A stretch of 64,000 nt of DNA from Trypanosoma brucei gambiense DAL972 (taxonomy: Eukaryota > Euglenozoa > Kinetoplastea > Trypanosomatida > Trypanosomatidae), in the NCBI RefSeq assembly GCF_000210295.1, contig NC_026743.1, positions 1,054,001 through 1,118,000 of the forward strand, in the 5' to 3' direction. Position numbers and translations under genes: made by a program. Positions 50,590-60,503 of the stretch are shown in pieces; position 1 is the first letter of the stretch, and each line of letters opens with the position of its first letter. The notes beneath the pieces were generated by a model. It saw nothing but the letters and a program-made list of their open reading frames with translations, did no database searches and was not told where the DNA came from.

Positions 50590-53562
50590 CTACATGATAT
50601 AGACAATAACATTCATCTTGCCATTTTGCTGGTCTAAAGGAATTGAATGAACAGAAGTGGTGTTGTTCCGCCGCATCGCCTCCGCCCTTAAGAGCAGCGA
50701 AGCGGTGGCAACCACATCGTCACTCCCATCGGCGCCAATCCGGAAAAATAAGACTTTGCTCTCGTTTGTTAGGGGTGTGCTCCACTCTAACTGAGTTTCC
50801 GGGAAACAGATACGGAAGAAAGCGCCCGCCGAAAAGAGTGTTTGTGTCTCGGACAACCTGCAAGTGACTCCTTTCTCTTCCTCACTACCGTACATGGCGA
50901 CGTTGAGTGACCCAGCGAGGTCATTAGTTACGAGCGCAACGTTGTAGAGTCGCACTATCACCGGCGTAGCAGCCTCCCGGATAAGCACAGGCGGCGAAAG
51001 GCTCCGCTGGTGAACAAAGTTGCGGAGCACATCTCGCCCGACAAGTTCCTCAACAATAATGGCGTCTCGTCCCCAATAAAACTCCTTGAAGAGTGAACCA
51101 AAGAGTTGACGACTTCGTTGCCGTTGGGCTTCACGCTTAGTGACAAATGATTCCTCCTGACGGCGGAAGTAATCCATAAGAGCTTCTACTCCCGTGCGCT
51201 CTACCTCCGGTTCCTTGTGTGCGCTTCGTTGCTGCCACTCATCCTCTCGTGATATTATTCGATCAAACAGACGGCGCAAAGCCTCGTAAGAATCTTCAAC
51301 ACACTTGTGGATATGGCAACGGCACACGCTCTCTTCCCTCATTAACATCAACAGTAACCTTTCATTCGTTTCGCACGCCGCAGTTTTTCTCCTTCCATCG
51401 GGTTCCACTGTGTGAACAAGTTCATCGGAAAGACGCTGAAGGAGTTCTTCTAACGACATATATTGTGTAATAGATCGAGTCGACCAGAGCTCTTCTGAGC
51501 AGTATTTTACGGGCCGGTATCCCCCGCGTGAGATGAACAGGGCACCAATAGTTGTTTCTGCTTCGGTTATAATGCTCAAACGCCCGTCAAGCTCATCCAC
51601 CTCACAGGACAAAAGATAGGGACGGCTGTACCTGAAGCTCTTTGTTAGGAATTTCCACCGCTGCTGAGCTCCCGTGCCTAAGTCTAACCGCACGAATTGT
51701 TCCACATCCACCAACTTCTCAAGCGCAATACCACAAAGCCCCCGCTGGAACTCCACTGCTATGTCCATGCGGTTCCACTGTTCCACATCGCTAAGTATGT
51801 TCGCATATACCCATCGTCGACCGTAGGACTCACTTACAACAACCTCCTTGCGTCTACATTTCTCCCTTTCCAGCAATGCCCACTGGTCCGAATATTGTCT
51901 CCGGTACCATTCTTCCACTAATTTGGGGTCGGGCCCAGCATACACTGGCTGCACCGGTTCATCGTCGACAGGACTGCTAGACGGCGCAGCTTCCTGAAGA
52001 ACAATGACCGACCAAGCGCTGCGAGCTTCAGAAATAATCGCAATTCGTTCATTTTCTTCATCGTTCAAGAGTTTCTCGCAGAGCTGCGTTCCCAAAGTTG
52101 CATAACTGCTTCTAACCATCGACTCCCAACAGCTTGCTTCTACCTCCATAATCGCAGCTGCCCTTCCTGCTGCGGTTAATTCACATAGCTGAAGATGAGA
52201 GAACATCATCAAATTCATCGCTTCCTCTATCTCAGCCTCGATAAGCCGCTTCCGGCAGCATTCCTCCTCAGATTCAACGATCATCGCGCTTTCCATCATC
52301 CGCTTAGACCAAACAAAATTGTGATACATATTTTTAAGCTGGGTGTACTCCACACTTTCCTCTGCCCAAAGTTCTCTAAGTTTGTGAACTACATCGTAAT
52401 AGAACTCGTCGTGCTCAGCTTCAAACTTTTCTATTTGTCTCTTCTCACGGTTGTGGCACTCCCCAATTGCGTGGAAGCCGTGTCTCCACTGGTCAAACAC
52501 ACACATTCGCTCGTACCACTCAAGCCTGTACACAATGTCGGCAGCATCACCCGGTTTTAGCGCTTGATTGAGCAATTCCCGCCACCCAAGGTAGAACCCC
52601 ACACGTATTTCCTGACGCTTCTCCATTTCGTACCTCTCAAGAACGGCACGAAGGTCCATTTCCCTGATGGGTACATTAAGCAGAAGACGTGCGACTTCTC
52701 TCATTCGTTCGTCATCAACGAGCTTTCGTCTAATCAAGGATGCACGCATAACTGAAGTCACCATGAGCCGTGAGGCGCTGTTTTCTAGTTCATTGGCCAA
52801 TATTGCAAGATTCTGGAGGCTCAGTCGCTCCAAAGAGCACCGCTCACGCTCCTCCTCAGCATCAAGTAACACAATATCACGTTTAAAGTTGTCGGAACGA
52901 CAGCGAGCCCAGAAAGAGACACGATACGATTGTTGGAATAGAAGCTCCATGCCGATGTGTCGACTCGCTTCGAGGAAGCGCCTCCTGGTAACCTCCTTGC
53001 GGCACATTCCTTCCAACTCGATCAGCTCTCTGCGTCGATCGGCTTCTACCGCTGCCATCTTCCCAAGAAAATGTCCGTACAGATTTTCAATTCGCTCACG
53101 AGCAAATACGTTATAAGCTAAATATCTGCTATACATCTCATCCCACACAACTTTGAAGAACGCTGCCCTCTTTCCGACTTCTGAAACGGAGGCAAGCCAG
53201 AGCAAGTTGCGGCACTGCTCCTCTTCCTCACACAGTAAAGAGTATTCCTCTGCAATGTATTGTCCAGTGAGGAACGCCTTTTGCATCTTTACTCGGCACC
53301 GTGATTCCTGGCAGGTGACAACCCCCCGCAACTCTTCCTCAAAGGCGGCGAGACCCTCGAGCGAGCTGATCCCTTTCAGCTGCCGCACCATTTGACGCGT
53401 CCTCAAGCTCCCCTTCGCTGGCATACAGGTGACTGGCTTCACGGGTTTGTCTGATGCCTCTAGAAGTAGATCATTTAAGATACCGTAAAGCGGCGTGTAA
53501 CCATTTTTTTCGGTCGATGCAGCGACAGCGGCGCTAACGGTGAGCACCGCTGTTTTTGGCAT
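50590..53562 (-). CDS. Large helical protein with C-terminal C2-like domain (990 aa)
   Basis: Residues from about 45 to 830 are almost wholly charged helix with many Glu, Arg and Tyr and evenly spaced Trp (EEYSLLCEEEEQ-, RRELIELEGMCRKEVTRRRF-type segments), suggesting coiled-coil or spectrin-like bundles. The last 150 residues change to beta-rich sequence (PVIVRLYNVALVTNDLAGSLNVAMYG to FFRICFPETQLEWSTPL) resembling a C2 or beta-sandwich fold, which binds lipids or proteins. No signal or membrane segment. I recognise no named family; a kinetoplastid cytoskeletal or membrane-associated scaffold fits. The start is the ATG at 53562; the TTG at 53610 is ignored. Confidence 0.8.
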   Translation of the reverse strand: MPKTAVLTVSAAVAASTEKNGYTPLYGILNDLLLEASDKPVKPVTCMPAKGSLRTRQMVRQLKGISSLEGLAAFEEELRGVVTCQESRCRVKMQKAFLTGQYIAEEYSLLCEEEEQCRNLLWLASVSEVGKRAAFFKVVWDEMYSRYLAYNVFARERIENLYGHFLGKMAAVEADRRRELIELEGMCRKEVTRRRFLEASRHIGMELLFQQSYRVSFWARCRSDNFKRDIVLLDAEEERERCSLERLSLQNLAILANELENSASRLMVTSVMRASLIRRKLVDDERMREVARLLLNVPIREMDLRAVLERYEMEKRQEIRVGFYLGWRELLNQALKPGDAADIVYRLEWYERMCVFDQWRHGFHAIGECHNREKRQIEKFEAEHDEFYYDVVHKLRELWAEESVEYTQLKNMYHNFVWSKRMMESAMIVESEEECCRKRLIEAEIEEAMNLMMFSHLQLCELTAAGRAAAIMEVEASCWESMVRSSYATLGTQLCEKLLNDEENERIAIISEARSAWSVIVLQEAAPSSSPVDDEPVQPVYAGPDPKLVEEWYRRQYSDQWALLEREKCRRKEVVVSESYGRRWVYANILSDVEQWNRMDIAVEFQRGLCGIALEKLVDVEQFVRLDLGTGAQQRWKFLTKSFRYSRPYLLSCEVDELDGRLSIITEAETTIGALFISRGGYRPVKYCSEELWSTRSITQYMSLEELLQRLSDELVHTVEPDGRRKTAACETNERLLLMLMREESVCRCHIHKCVEDSYEALRRLFDRIISREDEWQQRSAHKEPEVERTGVEALMDYFRRQEESFVTKREAQRQRSRQLFGSLFKEFYWGRDAIIVEELVGRDVLRNFVHQRSLSPPVLIREAATPVIVRLYNVALVTNDLAGSLNVAMYGSEEEKGVTCRLSETQTLFSAGAFFRICFPETQLEWSTPLTNESKVLFFRIGADGSDDVVATASLLLRAEAMRRNNTTSVHSIPLDQQNGKMNVIVYIM

Positions 53563-53962
53563 CGAGGCCACTTCGTAATTCCCCTTCCGAAGGGGGAGAG
53601 TAACTAACAAAATGAAATGTAACAGTAATAAAGAAATAGAAAATAGATATTAAAAAAAAAAAGGAACACAATGTGACCTTGGAAAACGGCTGTTTGTTTC
53701 AACGAATGTAATGAAGAAGAAAAGACAGAAACACAATAATCAGCAGATAGAGAAGACGAACTTCCATTACATAATGTCCCCTCAGAGAAGGAAAGAAGAA
53801 AAGAAGGAAGGGGGTGAAGAAAACAACAGAGGATAAACCTTCTCTCTTAAGCACGTAGTTGGTTCCACGAGGGCCCCGTATGTATTTGAGCGCCCACCGA
53901 ATGTTGACAACCTTAAGTAGGCAAGTGCCGCCACAGGAAGAAAACGGGGAGATAAGTACTCC
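53563..53962 (-). other. Intergenic spacer
   Basis: A12 run at 53652-53663 on the plus strand gives a T-tract on the transcribed strand, a likely trans-splicing signal for the 990-residue protein. The rest is the 3' UTR of CMT1. No gene seen. Confidence 0.5.
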
Positions 53963-54937
53963 TCAGCTGGCTTTCCGGAAGCACAACGAGCGGTACAGTG
54001 TGGCCAGTTCCATTTCACCTCCGACCAAATAGCGCTCCTTATTTTTGGAGGGGTCGTCCTTATAAGTCTCATAGAATGAGCCAAAGTGTTTGGAGAACTT
54101 CACCATCTCCTCCAGACCGTGCTGTTTCGCACAATCGCGGACATAGTCGAGTGGGACAACATACTCATCACAGTCTACAAACCCATAGAGATTGAAACGA
54201 TATCTCGTTCCGACCACTAGTCTGTCGTATTCAAACTGAGGCTCAGAATCGAAGTGGATAGAAAACAAGCCTTTGCTCTCCATCCGGTTCGCCGCAACAC
54301 GCTTCGCCAGAACTTCTTCATCGACAGTTGTTGCAATGAATACACCTTCAGGGGCCAAAGCTTTGGCAATTGCTCCCAATAACATGTCAATACGTTCGAG
54401 CGTATCACAAGCATAGTGAAACGCGAACTGGATGGAAACAATGTCAAATTTTCCAAAATGCTGAGTAAGGGGTAATTCGCGAAGGAGAAAATCCTCACTA
54501 AAGCAATCCTTAACAGTAAATGAGCAACGACACACGGTGTCCGGAGCAATTTTTTTGTATCGGCTTTCCGCCTCGGCAATACATTCTGGCGACACATCGT
54601 AACACTCCACATACGCGGCTTTTGTTAGACGCTCACGCGGCAACTTTGCCGTCGCAAAACTGAGCTCAGGACTTTGGCAATGCAGCCATTTTCCCAGATC
54701 ACCGCCCCTTCCGCTGGCCAAGTCAAGCACGATAGCATCGCGCCTTCCCGTTGTTACCTTAATATGGTCCAGTGCACACTGAATAAGGCACTTTTTCACG
54801 TAGTTACTGAAGAAACGAAATGGCGTTTCTTTGCTTTTCATATCTCCAGCGCGCTTCTTTACGACTTGGTCGTATGAAGCTGCAGTCCGTAGGCTCTCCA
54901 TTAAGGTTACGCTTTCACCCCTTTTACGGCAGTTCAT
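53963..54937 (-). CDS. CMT1: mRNA cap guanine-N7 methyltransferase
   Basis: 324 residues, exactly the length I recall for T. brucei CMT1. The SAM motif VLDLASGRGGDLGKW (70-84) follows a conserved RFFSNYVKKCLI helix. AAYVECYDVSPECIAEAESRY, the FDIVSIQFAFHYA block and a FNLYGFVDCDEYVVP block match Abd1/RNMT-type cap methyltransferases, including the His-Tyr of the cap-guanine pocket. It is free-standing, without a guanylyltransferase domain. It makes m7G, the first step of the trypanosome cap. Start choice is not settled: Met 54937 gives 324 residues, but no AG lies between the T-tract and it, so Met 54901 (312 residues) is possible. Confidence 0.9.
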   Translation of the reverse strand: MNCRKRGESVTLMESLRTAASYDQVVKKRAGDMKSKETPFRFFSNYVKKCLIQCALDHIKVTTGRRDAIVLDLASGRGGDLGKWLHCQSPELSFATAKLPRERLTKAAYVECYDVSPECIAEAESRYKKIAPDTVCRCSFTVKDCFSEDFLLRELPLTQHFGKFDIVSIQFAFHYACDTLERIDMLLGAIAKALAPEGVFIATTVDEEVLAKRVAANRMESKGLFSIHFDSEPQFEYDRLVVGTRYRFNLYGFVDCDEYVVPLDYVRDCAKQHGLEEMVKFSKHFGSFYETYKDDPSKNKERYLVGGEMELATLYRSLCFRKAS

Positions 54938-55393
54938 AGAAAAAAAGACGAATGAAACGATACAGCAAAATTCATACAATATCAACAAATACATCTTCAT
55001 CCGCTTGAAAACTTTAAAAGAAACACGCATATACGCAGCACAAACACGAAAGGAGGAAAGCAGAACAACCCTGCTGCCCGCCTTTTCTTTGATTTGTTAC
55101 CTTCCACTCACCTGCTCTCAGGGAGAGCAGTTTCCTCTTCACCTAACTTTCTTTTCCTGCTGACCTTGTGTCCTTACCTTCAGTGCTTCTGCAATATGCG
55201 CTTCTCTCCCCCTTTATCTGATTCCTCCTCCTCCTTGTCTTCGTCTTCAAAATTCACTTTCTTTCCTGGTGCCGCTTTTAATGTTACCCCAAGGTTGCGC
55301 CTCATTCGCACGTGAGGTGAAACTAGAATCAAGAAAACGGGAGTTCGACGAAACTATATGAAAGGCAACTAAAGAGGTTCCAATCCAAGACGG
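54938..55393 (-). other. Intergenic spacer
   Basis: Pyrimidine tract on the transcribed strand at about 54955-54943 (T7). Otherwise mixed sequence, pyrimidine-rich on the plus strand at 55195-55265. No gene seen. Confidence 0.4.
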
Positions 55394-56470
55394 TCACGGA
55401 TAACTGGATAGCGCTGCGAGTGCGCGATTAACAACACGAACCACCATTGTGGTGGCAGTGATCACTTCATTTCCGCCAAAATCAACACCGAGTCGAAATC
55501 CACAAACACGAAGCAATTGGAGAGCCGGCCGTACAGGAGCCAACTTGGTGCAGAAAGCATTCGTAGATGTTTTTAGCAACCGTTTTGATGTGTCGAACGG
55601 GTTGTCACGAATATTCGTTAAAATTGTTCGAAGCATCTTTAAGCATTGTTGTGCCGTGACGGCGTCATTAAAATTTGCTACTGCAGCGGCGAGTTCCGGA
55701 AGGGAAGAGGCAGCCATGGGAGACTCGTTGGTGAACACCTCATCCAATGATACAGGAGGCGGTGCCGCCAAGCTCTGAAGGTTCCATACCGTAGGGGCAG
55801 TTCCCGTTTGCGACGTGCCATGTTGCCGCTGCTCCATGTCCACCTGAGCTAACGCCTGTTCACGCTTTTTACGTGCCTCTTCTTCAATTTCCTCCTCCGC
55901 TTTCCGTCTTGCCTCCTCAGGCATGGAACCCTCGCGAATAAACTTGTCCGTGAGAATTTGTATCCTGACCCGGCGGCGGGCGGCGAGGTCCTGTTGCTTC
56001 TGCTTCCGAACGGCTTCAAGCTCCGCTTCCCTTCGGATCTTATCAAGTTCTTCCTTCACCTCGATAGCCTTTCTGCCCATGGAAACTCGTTTGCGCTCAT
56101 CCTCCAGGGCCTGTCTCTTTTCCTCCTCCATCTTGGCTCGTGCTTTCCCGCGAAGTTCCTGCACCTTTGCCTCCCGTTCCGCTTCAGTCAGCACCCTTTT
56201 CACCCTTACCACAACCTCCACCCCCTCCTCCAGAGGTGTATTGAGCTCGGGATGATCCTCGTGCATTGTTATCCACTGTGTGCAGGTACCTTCATCCACA
56301 CAACCCGCTACTATAGACTTTTTAATTGCGTTTTCACTGAAACCCTTCGCCTGTAGCGATTCAAACAGAGATTGACTTATGTAGTACTTCCTCTTTTCAC
56401 TGTCAGAGTGCTCAGAATCACTTTGACAGTCACGCGTACTTACATCGTGTTCCCCATTTCGGTCAGTCAT
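55394..56470 (-). CDS. UBA and PUB domain protein (p97/VCP adaptor type)
   Basis: 358 residues. An acidic N-terminus leads to a UBA-like three-helix region (about 32-72: QSLFESLQAKGFSENAIKKS), a ubiquitin-binding module. A long charged helix or coiled coil follows (about 95-225). The C-terminal PUB/PUG domain (about 265-345) contains CLKMLRTILTNIRDNPFD, FCTKLAPVRPALQLLRVCGF and a GNEVITA strand; PUB domains bind the C-terminal tail of the AAA ATPase p97/VCP. No UBX domain is seen. It should link ubiquitinated cargo to p97. The ATG at 56470 starts the protein; the upstream hydrophobic extension to 56650 is untranslated leader or spacer. Confidence 0.8.
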   Translation of the reverse strand: MTDRNGEHDVSTRDCQSDSEHSDSEKRKYYISQSLFESLQAKGFSENAIKKSIVAGCVDEGTCTQWITMHEDHPELNTPLEEGVEVVVRVKRVLTEAEREAKVQELRGKARAKMEEEKRQALEDERKRVSMGRKAIEVKEELDKIRREAELEAVRKQKQQDLAARRRVRIQILTDKFIREGSMPEEARRKAEEEIEEEARKKREQALAQVDMEQRQHGTSQTGTAPTVWNLQSLAAPPPVSLDEVFTNESPMAASSLPELAAAVANFNDAVTAQQCLKMLRTILTNIRDNPFDTSKRLLKTSTNAFCTKLAPVRPALQLLRVCGFRLGVDFGGNEVITATTMVVRVVNRALAALSSYP

Positions 56471-56895
56471 CGGCACTATGTCGTCTTCCCCCACGCAGAC
56501 CCCGAAAGAGATGAGCAGTAACGCAACAAAACAATACCAAAGAAAAAAAAAAGCCAAGCAAAAATCTGTAGTGGTAAAAATACAGATGCAACCCCAGCGA
56601 GGATCTGCCCTGCTGACGTGTATACACGCGTGCATTTTGGACAATTTCACAAAAGGGGGTCAATTAGCACTAGTGGTGTAATGTGGGAACAAAGCAGCTG
56701 AGAAGGGGGATCAAAGGTGTTAAAAATCAAGGAAAGGAGAACAGTGCTGTCTTGCTTTCCCTCTCAAAGGAAAGCACACAAAGGCACACACATCCACATA
56801 CATATGCGTGTACCGATATGAATATACGAAAGACGGGTGATGAGGCAGGCATCCGCCGCAGCAGAAAAAAAAAATGGACTGCTGCCGCCTTTTAT
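56471..56895 (-). other. Intergenic spacer
   Basis: An A-rich plus-strand run near 56542-56554 gives a pyrimidine tract on the transcribed strand before the UBA-PUB gene, and A9 lies at 56864-56873. No gene seen. Confidence 0.4.
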
Positions 56896-58332
56896 TCACC
56901 CGACGGAGGTGCTCGCCTCGGTGGATGACTGCAAGCGGGGTCGCAACGTAATGGTCGATAAACGTGGCTCCCCCAACCTGTTGTACGTACAACACCATAC
57001 GGCCCGATGGGCACAGGGCTTGTGAACCGCCTCCTCTACCGGCGGGCCTCCAAAGAATGAAAGTATCGCTCGCAACACGGCTTGGTGAGCAACAACTAAT
57101 ATTCCTTTGCGTGTAGCATTAAGGTCATACAGGATAGGTACCAGCCGGCGTTTCAGATCGTGGTAAGATTCGCCGTTGGGGTAACGGAACCCAGCCTTAT
57201 CTGTGTGACGGAAAAACTGGATACTCGGGTACTGCTCCTTTACCTCGTTGGCTGTCATGTCTTCACACACACCGGCGTGAATCTCGTTTAGCATTTTAAA
57301 TGCCTTTAAGTTTCCATTCGTGAGAACGTCGGCTGAAGGTTGCGCTGTGTGCCTCGTACGCTTCAACTGGCTACACCAAACCTCAAATCCCTCCGTTTCA
57401 TCCCATATCGAATCTCTTGTCGCAAAGAGCCGGGGGTTCCGCACCACCTGATCGCGAAAAAACTCCGCCAACGTCAGCGCATCGTCCACACCCAGAGGCG
57501 TAATGTCCGGGTCTCCACCGAGGCGATCCTCCAAATTGTACTCCGACTGCCCATGCCGTGTAAAGAAGAGGGGACACCCCGACCGCAATGTCTCCTCGGG
57601 GGATCCGGACAGAGGCTCATGAAGATGAATATGGTGGAGCGTTGGAAGGCAACTGTTGAGGTAACTCGTTATTTTTGCACAGGTGCTACTTCCACGGCAC
57701 TTAGTCAGACGGTAAGCGGGTTGCCTTAAACATACGTTAATATAGCTGCAATCCACTGGATTGCTTTCCCTCCAACCATCCCCAAACCAGATATGGCGCA
57801 CGAAAAGGTTTTCCATGCTCCCAAGCATTTTGTGCACTGTATCGTATGCCGCCTGTGACTCGCAGTCCGCTAGGACTATTACCACCGGTTCCGTTAAGGT
57901 ACCGCGCTTTCGAGCTGACTCGACGTGCTCGAGCGATTTTGCCAAACACGTTTCCATGCATTTCTTCCACGCAGCAGCATCATCTTCATGTCGATAGACG
58001 TTAAAATCCCGCGGCGAGGGGCCGGCAAGAAAAAAAGCAGCGTCCTTATAACACCAAAGAAGATAGTGAAGGAGTTTCGTGCAGAAGAACCGCGCCACCA
58101 GACCGCAGTTCGGGGGGGAGCTCACCAGGACAAACACTGCGCTCACAGAAGTACTTAAACCACTTCCAGGCACATTCTCGCTGCCTTCCCTCTGGCACCA
58201 GGGAGGGGCGGTAAAAGCGTACTCATCTGCTCGATTAAATGGTCCGACAAAACGACAGAAGTCAATCGAATTCTCCTCGAGTCGATCACTAATTTTGATG
58301 TTACTTTGCAAAGGGATCGTTGACTGAGTCAT
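56896..58332 (-). CDS. Fructose-2,6-bisphosphatase with inactive 6-phosphofructo-2-kinase domain
   Basis: 478 residues with bifunctional PFK2/FBPase-2 architecture. The N-terminal kinase-like part (about 63-245) keeps the fold pattern but not the active site: where a P-loop GxxxxGKT should stand (71-79) the sequence reads SSPPNCGLV, and the DATN block is replaced by ADCES (155-159). The C-terminal phosphatase domain is intact: FFTRHGQSEYN with the phospho-accepting His260, RLGGDPDITPLG, QLKRTRHTA, EIHAGVCEDM with Glu350, YPNGESYHDL and AHQAVLRAIL with His416. It should only hydrolyse fructose 2,6-bisphosphate, the activator of trypanosome pyruvate kinase. Family members with one dead domain are known in trypanosomatids. 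Confidence 0.88.
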   Translation of the reverse strand: MTQSTIPLQSNIKISDRLEENSIDFCRFVGPFNRADEYAFTAPPWCQREGSENVPGSGLSTSVSAVFVLVSSPPNCGLVARFFCTKLLHYLLWCYKDAAFFLAGPSPRDFNVYRHEDDAAAWKKCMETCLAKSLEHVESARKRGTLTEPVVIVLADCESQAAYDTVHKMLGSMENLFVRHIWFGDGWRESNPVDCSYINVCLRQPAYRLTKCRGSSTCAKITSYLNSCLPTLHHIHLHEPLSGSPEETLRSGCPLFFTRHGQSEYNLEDRLGGDPDITPLGVDDALTLAEFFRDQVVRNPRLFATRDSIWDETEGFEVWCSQLKRTRHTAQPSADVLTNGNLKAFKMLNEIHAGVCEDMTANEVKEQYPSIQFFRHTDKAGFRYPNGESYHDLKRRLVPILYDLNATRKGILVVAHQAVLRAILSFFGGPPVEEAVHKPCAHRAVWCCTYNRLGEPRLSTITLRPRLQSSTEASTSVG

Positions 58333-58666
58333 ATAATCTCACACCCCACTCCTACTTGCGCTATTCACACATAGGTAACAAAAGAGACGTGTTTACGAGC
58401 ATACTCACTAGCAGTATTACAATTTCATCCATACATGCAAAGTAAAGAAGGGCACTCAAAAGCATCCCCTGCAACGCAAGAACACCTTTGACAAAAAATG
58501 TTACAGAGCGAATACACGCACCCGCTCATATACGTGTATATAGTCACACCTACGTACGAATGCACACGCATGTACGGTTCCACACACTTACAGAACCACA
58601 CAAAACAACATGTCATTAACAACAACTCCAACAATCATCGACACGGCAAACCGCATTGCAAGCCGG
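58333..58666 (-). other. Short intergenic spacer
   Basis: Mixed sequence with repeated TACGT/ATACGTGT-type words near 58530-58580. No gene seen. Confidence 0.4.
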
Positions 58667-59530
58667 CTACCGCTTCCCATCCTCCAACATCATCTTCTGA
58701 ATGATTTCATCCTTCTGCTGTAGTAACTCACGGCGCCTTTGATCCGTAAGAGCCGGCACGAACGCGCGTGAAGCTGATCTCCGTTGCTTGTGACTGTCAC
58801 CCTTCATGACGAAACGGTAGCCAAACTTCAGAAATGCAAAGACCATTAACATTATAACCAATGGAACCGGCGACTCGGAGTCCTCCCCTTCAGCTCTGTT
58901 GATCCTAAAAATAGCACTGCAGTTACTCGTTTTCCCAGCGAGCAGAAACACTATGAGGAATCTGTCACTTTTCATACCTTCAATCCAATATCCTTGCAAA
59001 TTGAACGGTGCCCTTGCGCATCCACTATCATCAGCAGGGATATGCAACGGTTGCGGTTCTCTTAGCAAGCCACCAAGCTTCGTCTCCCCGCGTTCCTGTA
59101 GCAGCGGGATCAACTTCGCGTCGGTGCAGTTGGAGAGGCGAAGGCCGTCGACCGTTATTTTCATCCTCAGTGAATCCGGTAATGTCAGTGACCACTCAGT
59201 AGGAACACACTGAACAGATTGATCCGCCTCGTTCGTAAAAATAGAGAAGAAACTGACGACTGACATGACGGCATTCGACAAAACACTTTGCAAGACCTCA
59301 CGCCGTAACAGTACTTCCTTGCTCGATACCTCCAACACGAAACCCGTACGCTGCGGCTGGTTACCGGAAAGCCAAAAAACACTCCAATTCCCTTTCATTT
59401 TTCCGTAGAAAACGCTCCTGTCTGAAACGGCTGCAACCGAAGAGGCCTTCACAGTCCCCCAACTACAAACACCCACAACCGTGACGAAGAGAGACAGCAC
59501 CACCCATCCCCTCCAGCTTGCATTCATCAT
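58667..59530 (-). CDS. Type I membrane glycoprotein of the secretory pathway (287 aa)
   Basis: A cleavable signal peptide (about 1-30; hydrophobic core VVLSLFVTVVGVC) is followed by a lumenal domain of about 190 residues with N-glycosylation sequons (NWS, NCT, NCS) and paired Cys. One membrane helix (about 225-242, VPLVIMLMVFAFLKFGYRF) leads to a short basic cytosolic tail ending in a helix (LLQQKDEIIQKMM). Layout and size resemble ER membrane complex subunits or cargo-type receptors, but no motif proves this. The first of two adjacent ATGs is at 59530. Confidence 0.75.
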   Translation of the reverse strand: MMNASWRGWVVLSLFVTVVGVCSWGTVKASSVAAVSDRSVFYGKMKGNWSVFWLSGNQPQRTGFVLEVSSKEVLLRREVLQSVLSNAVMSVVSFFSIFTNEADQSVQCVPTEWSLTLPDSLRMKITVDGLRLSNCTDAKLIPLLQERGETKLGGLLREPQPLHIPADDSGCARAPFNLQGYWIEGMKSDRFLIVFLLAGKTSNCSAIFRINRAEGEDSESPVPLVIMLMVFAFLKFGYRFVMKGDSHKQRRSASRAFVPALTDQRRRELLQQKDEIIQKMMLEDGKR

Positions 59531-59709
59531 TCTCCTTTTCTCTTAATTTCCGGTATTGCCCACGAAAAGGTTGTGAACAGCCAGTAAACAGTGAAAAAGT
59601 GCCGAACTTACATATACGCTCATGGAGGAATGAGAAGGGGGAAATAAAGAAGTGATGTGCGCAGACCACTACACGAATGATATGTGGTGCGGCCCAAGCG
59701 CCACCAACG

Positions 59710-60261
59710 TTACCCACCAAGCAAAAAAGGCCGCTTCGCGAACGCCATCCAAAATTTGTTCCCCGTTCCATCTTCCTCAGGAAACAGGAAGATTTTTTCA
59801 ACGAGCCGACTTCCCGCCTCTACACGAAGCTGCGTGGCATACGATTTCCACCTATCTTGCTCAGAGTCATCTCCTGGTGAAAAAAAGCGGCTGAACACGA
59901 ACCCTTCATCCACGGGAGCAACGACGCCCTCCACGGCGCGGTTAAGCATTGCCTTCTGAGCCTCATTACGATTCAGACCAACCAAACTTTTGATGCATTC
60001 ATGAAGGTACCACGTGAGGTATAAGATAACGCGATCTCCCGCTCCCCTGATGGGAAACGCGCGTCTAACCAAATGTGTTTTTAGAAAGTACAGCGCTTCG
60101 TCAACTATGTCTTGTGGTTCCCCCTCCCCCTCGATGGGATCTATCACCTCACTCATGGGTCGCGAAGGACCGTTGGGAGTGTCCAGTGAGGTACGGCGCA
60201 ACGGATACACGCCACAACCAAGTAAAGTGCTCTCCTCATAACCGTTCCATTGACTCTCCAT
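59710..60261 (-). CDS. ARPC3: ARP2/3 complex subunit 3 (ARPC3, p21-Arc)
   Basis: 183 residues, near the family length (178). The opening reads TLLGCGVYPLRR (family: LIGNMALLPIR). IVDEALYFLKTHLVRR then matches DIVDEAIYYFKANVFFK, RVILYLTWYLHECIKSL matches RTLIYITLYISECLKKL, and ATQLRVEAGSRLVEKIF matches LQQLRQETGLRLCEKVF. An acidic linker is inserted near residues 35-50. ARP2/3 nucleates branched actin; in trypanosomes actin acts mainly in endocytosis near the flagellar pocket. The ATG at 60261 is the first in frame. Confidence 0.9.
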   Translation of the reverse strand: MESQWNGYEESTLLGCGVYPLRRTSLDTPNGPSRPMSEVIDPIEGEGEPQDIVDEALYFLKTHLVRRAFPIRGAGDRVILYLTWYLHECIKSLVGLNRNEAQKAMLNRAVEGVVAPVDEGFVFSRFFSPGDDSEQDRWKSYATQLRVEAGSRLVEKIFLFPEEDGTGNKFWMAFAKRPFLLGG

Positions 60262-60503
60262 TTCAAATTTCTAAAACTGTGTTGTAAGAAAGGTGAGGAA
60301 GCGGGAGTGTACAGGGAATGATACTACAGGGAAAAATACAACTTTTGTGGCATTTTGCGTATGGCTACGCTACGTCCAAAGCCGTCACAACCCAATGGAC
60401 ACCGGCAGAAGCAGCAACGACAGCAAATTTTTAAAAAAGGTCTTGCAGCCCTTTCACGCAAAATGACAAAGATAGACACACGAGTAGTGAAGAATCAGGC
60501 ACT

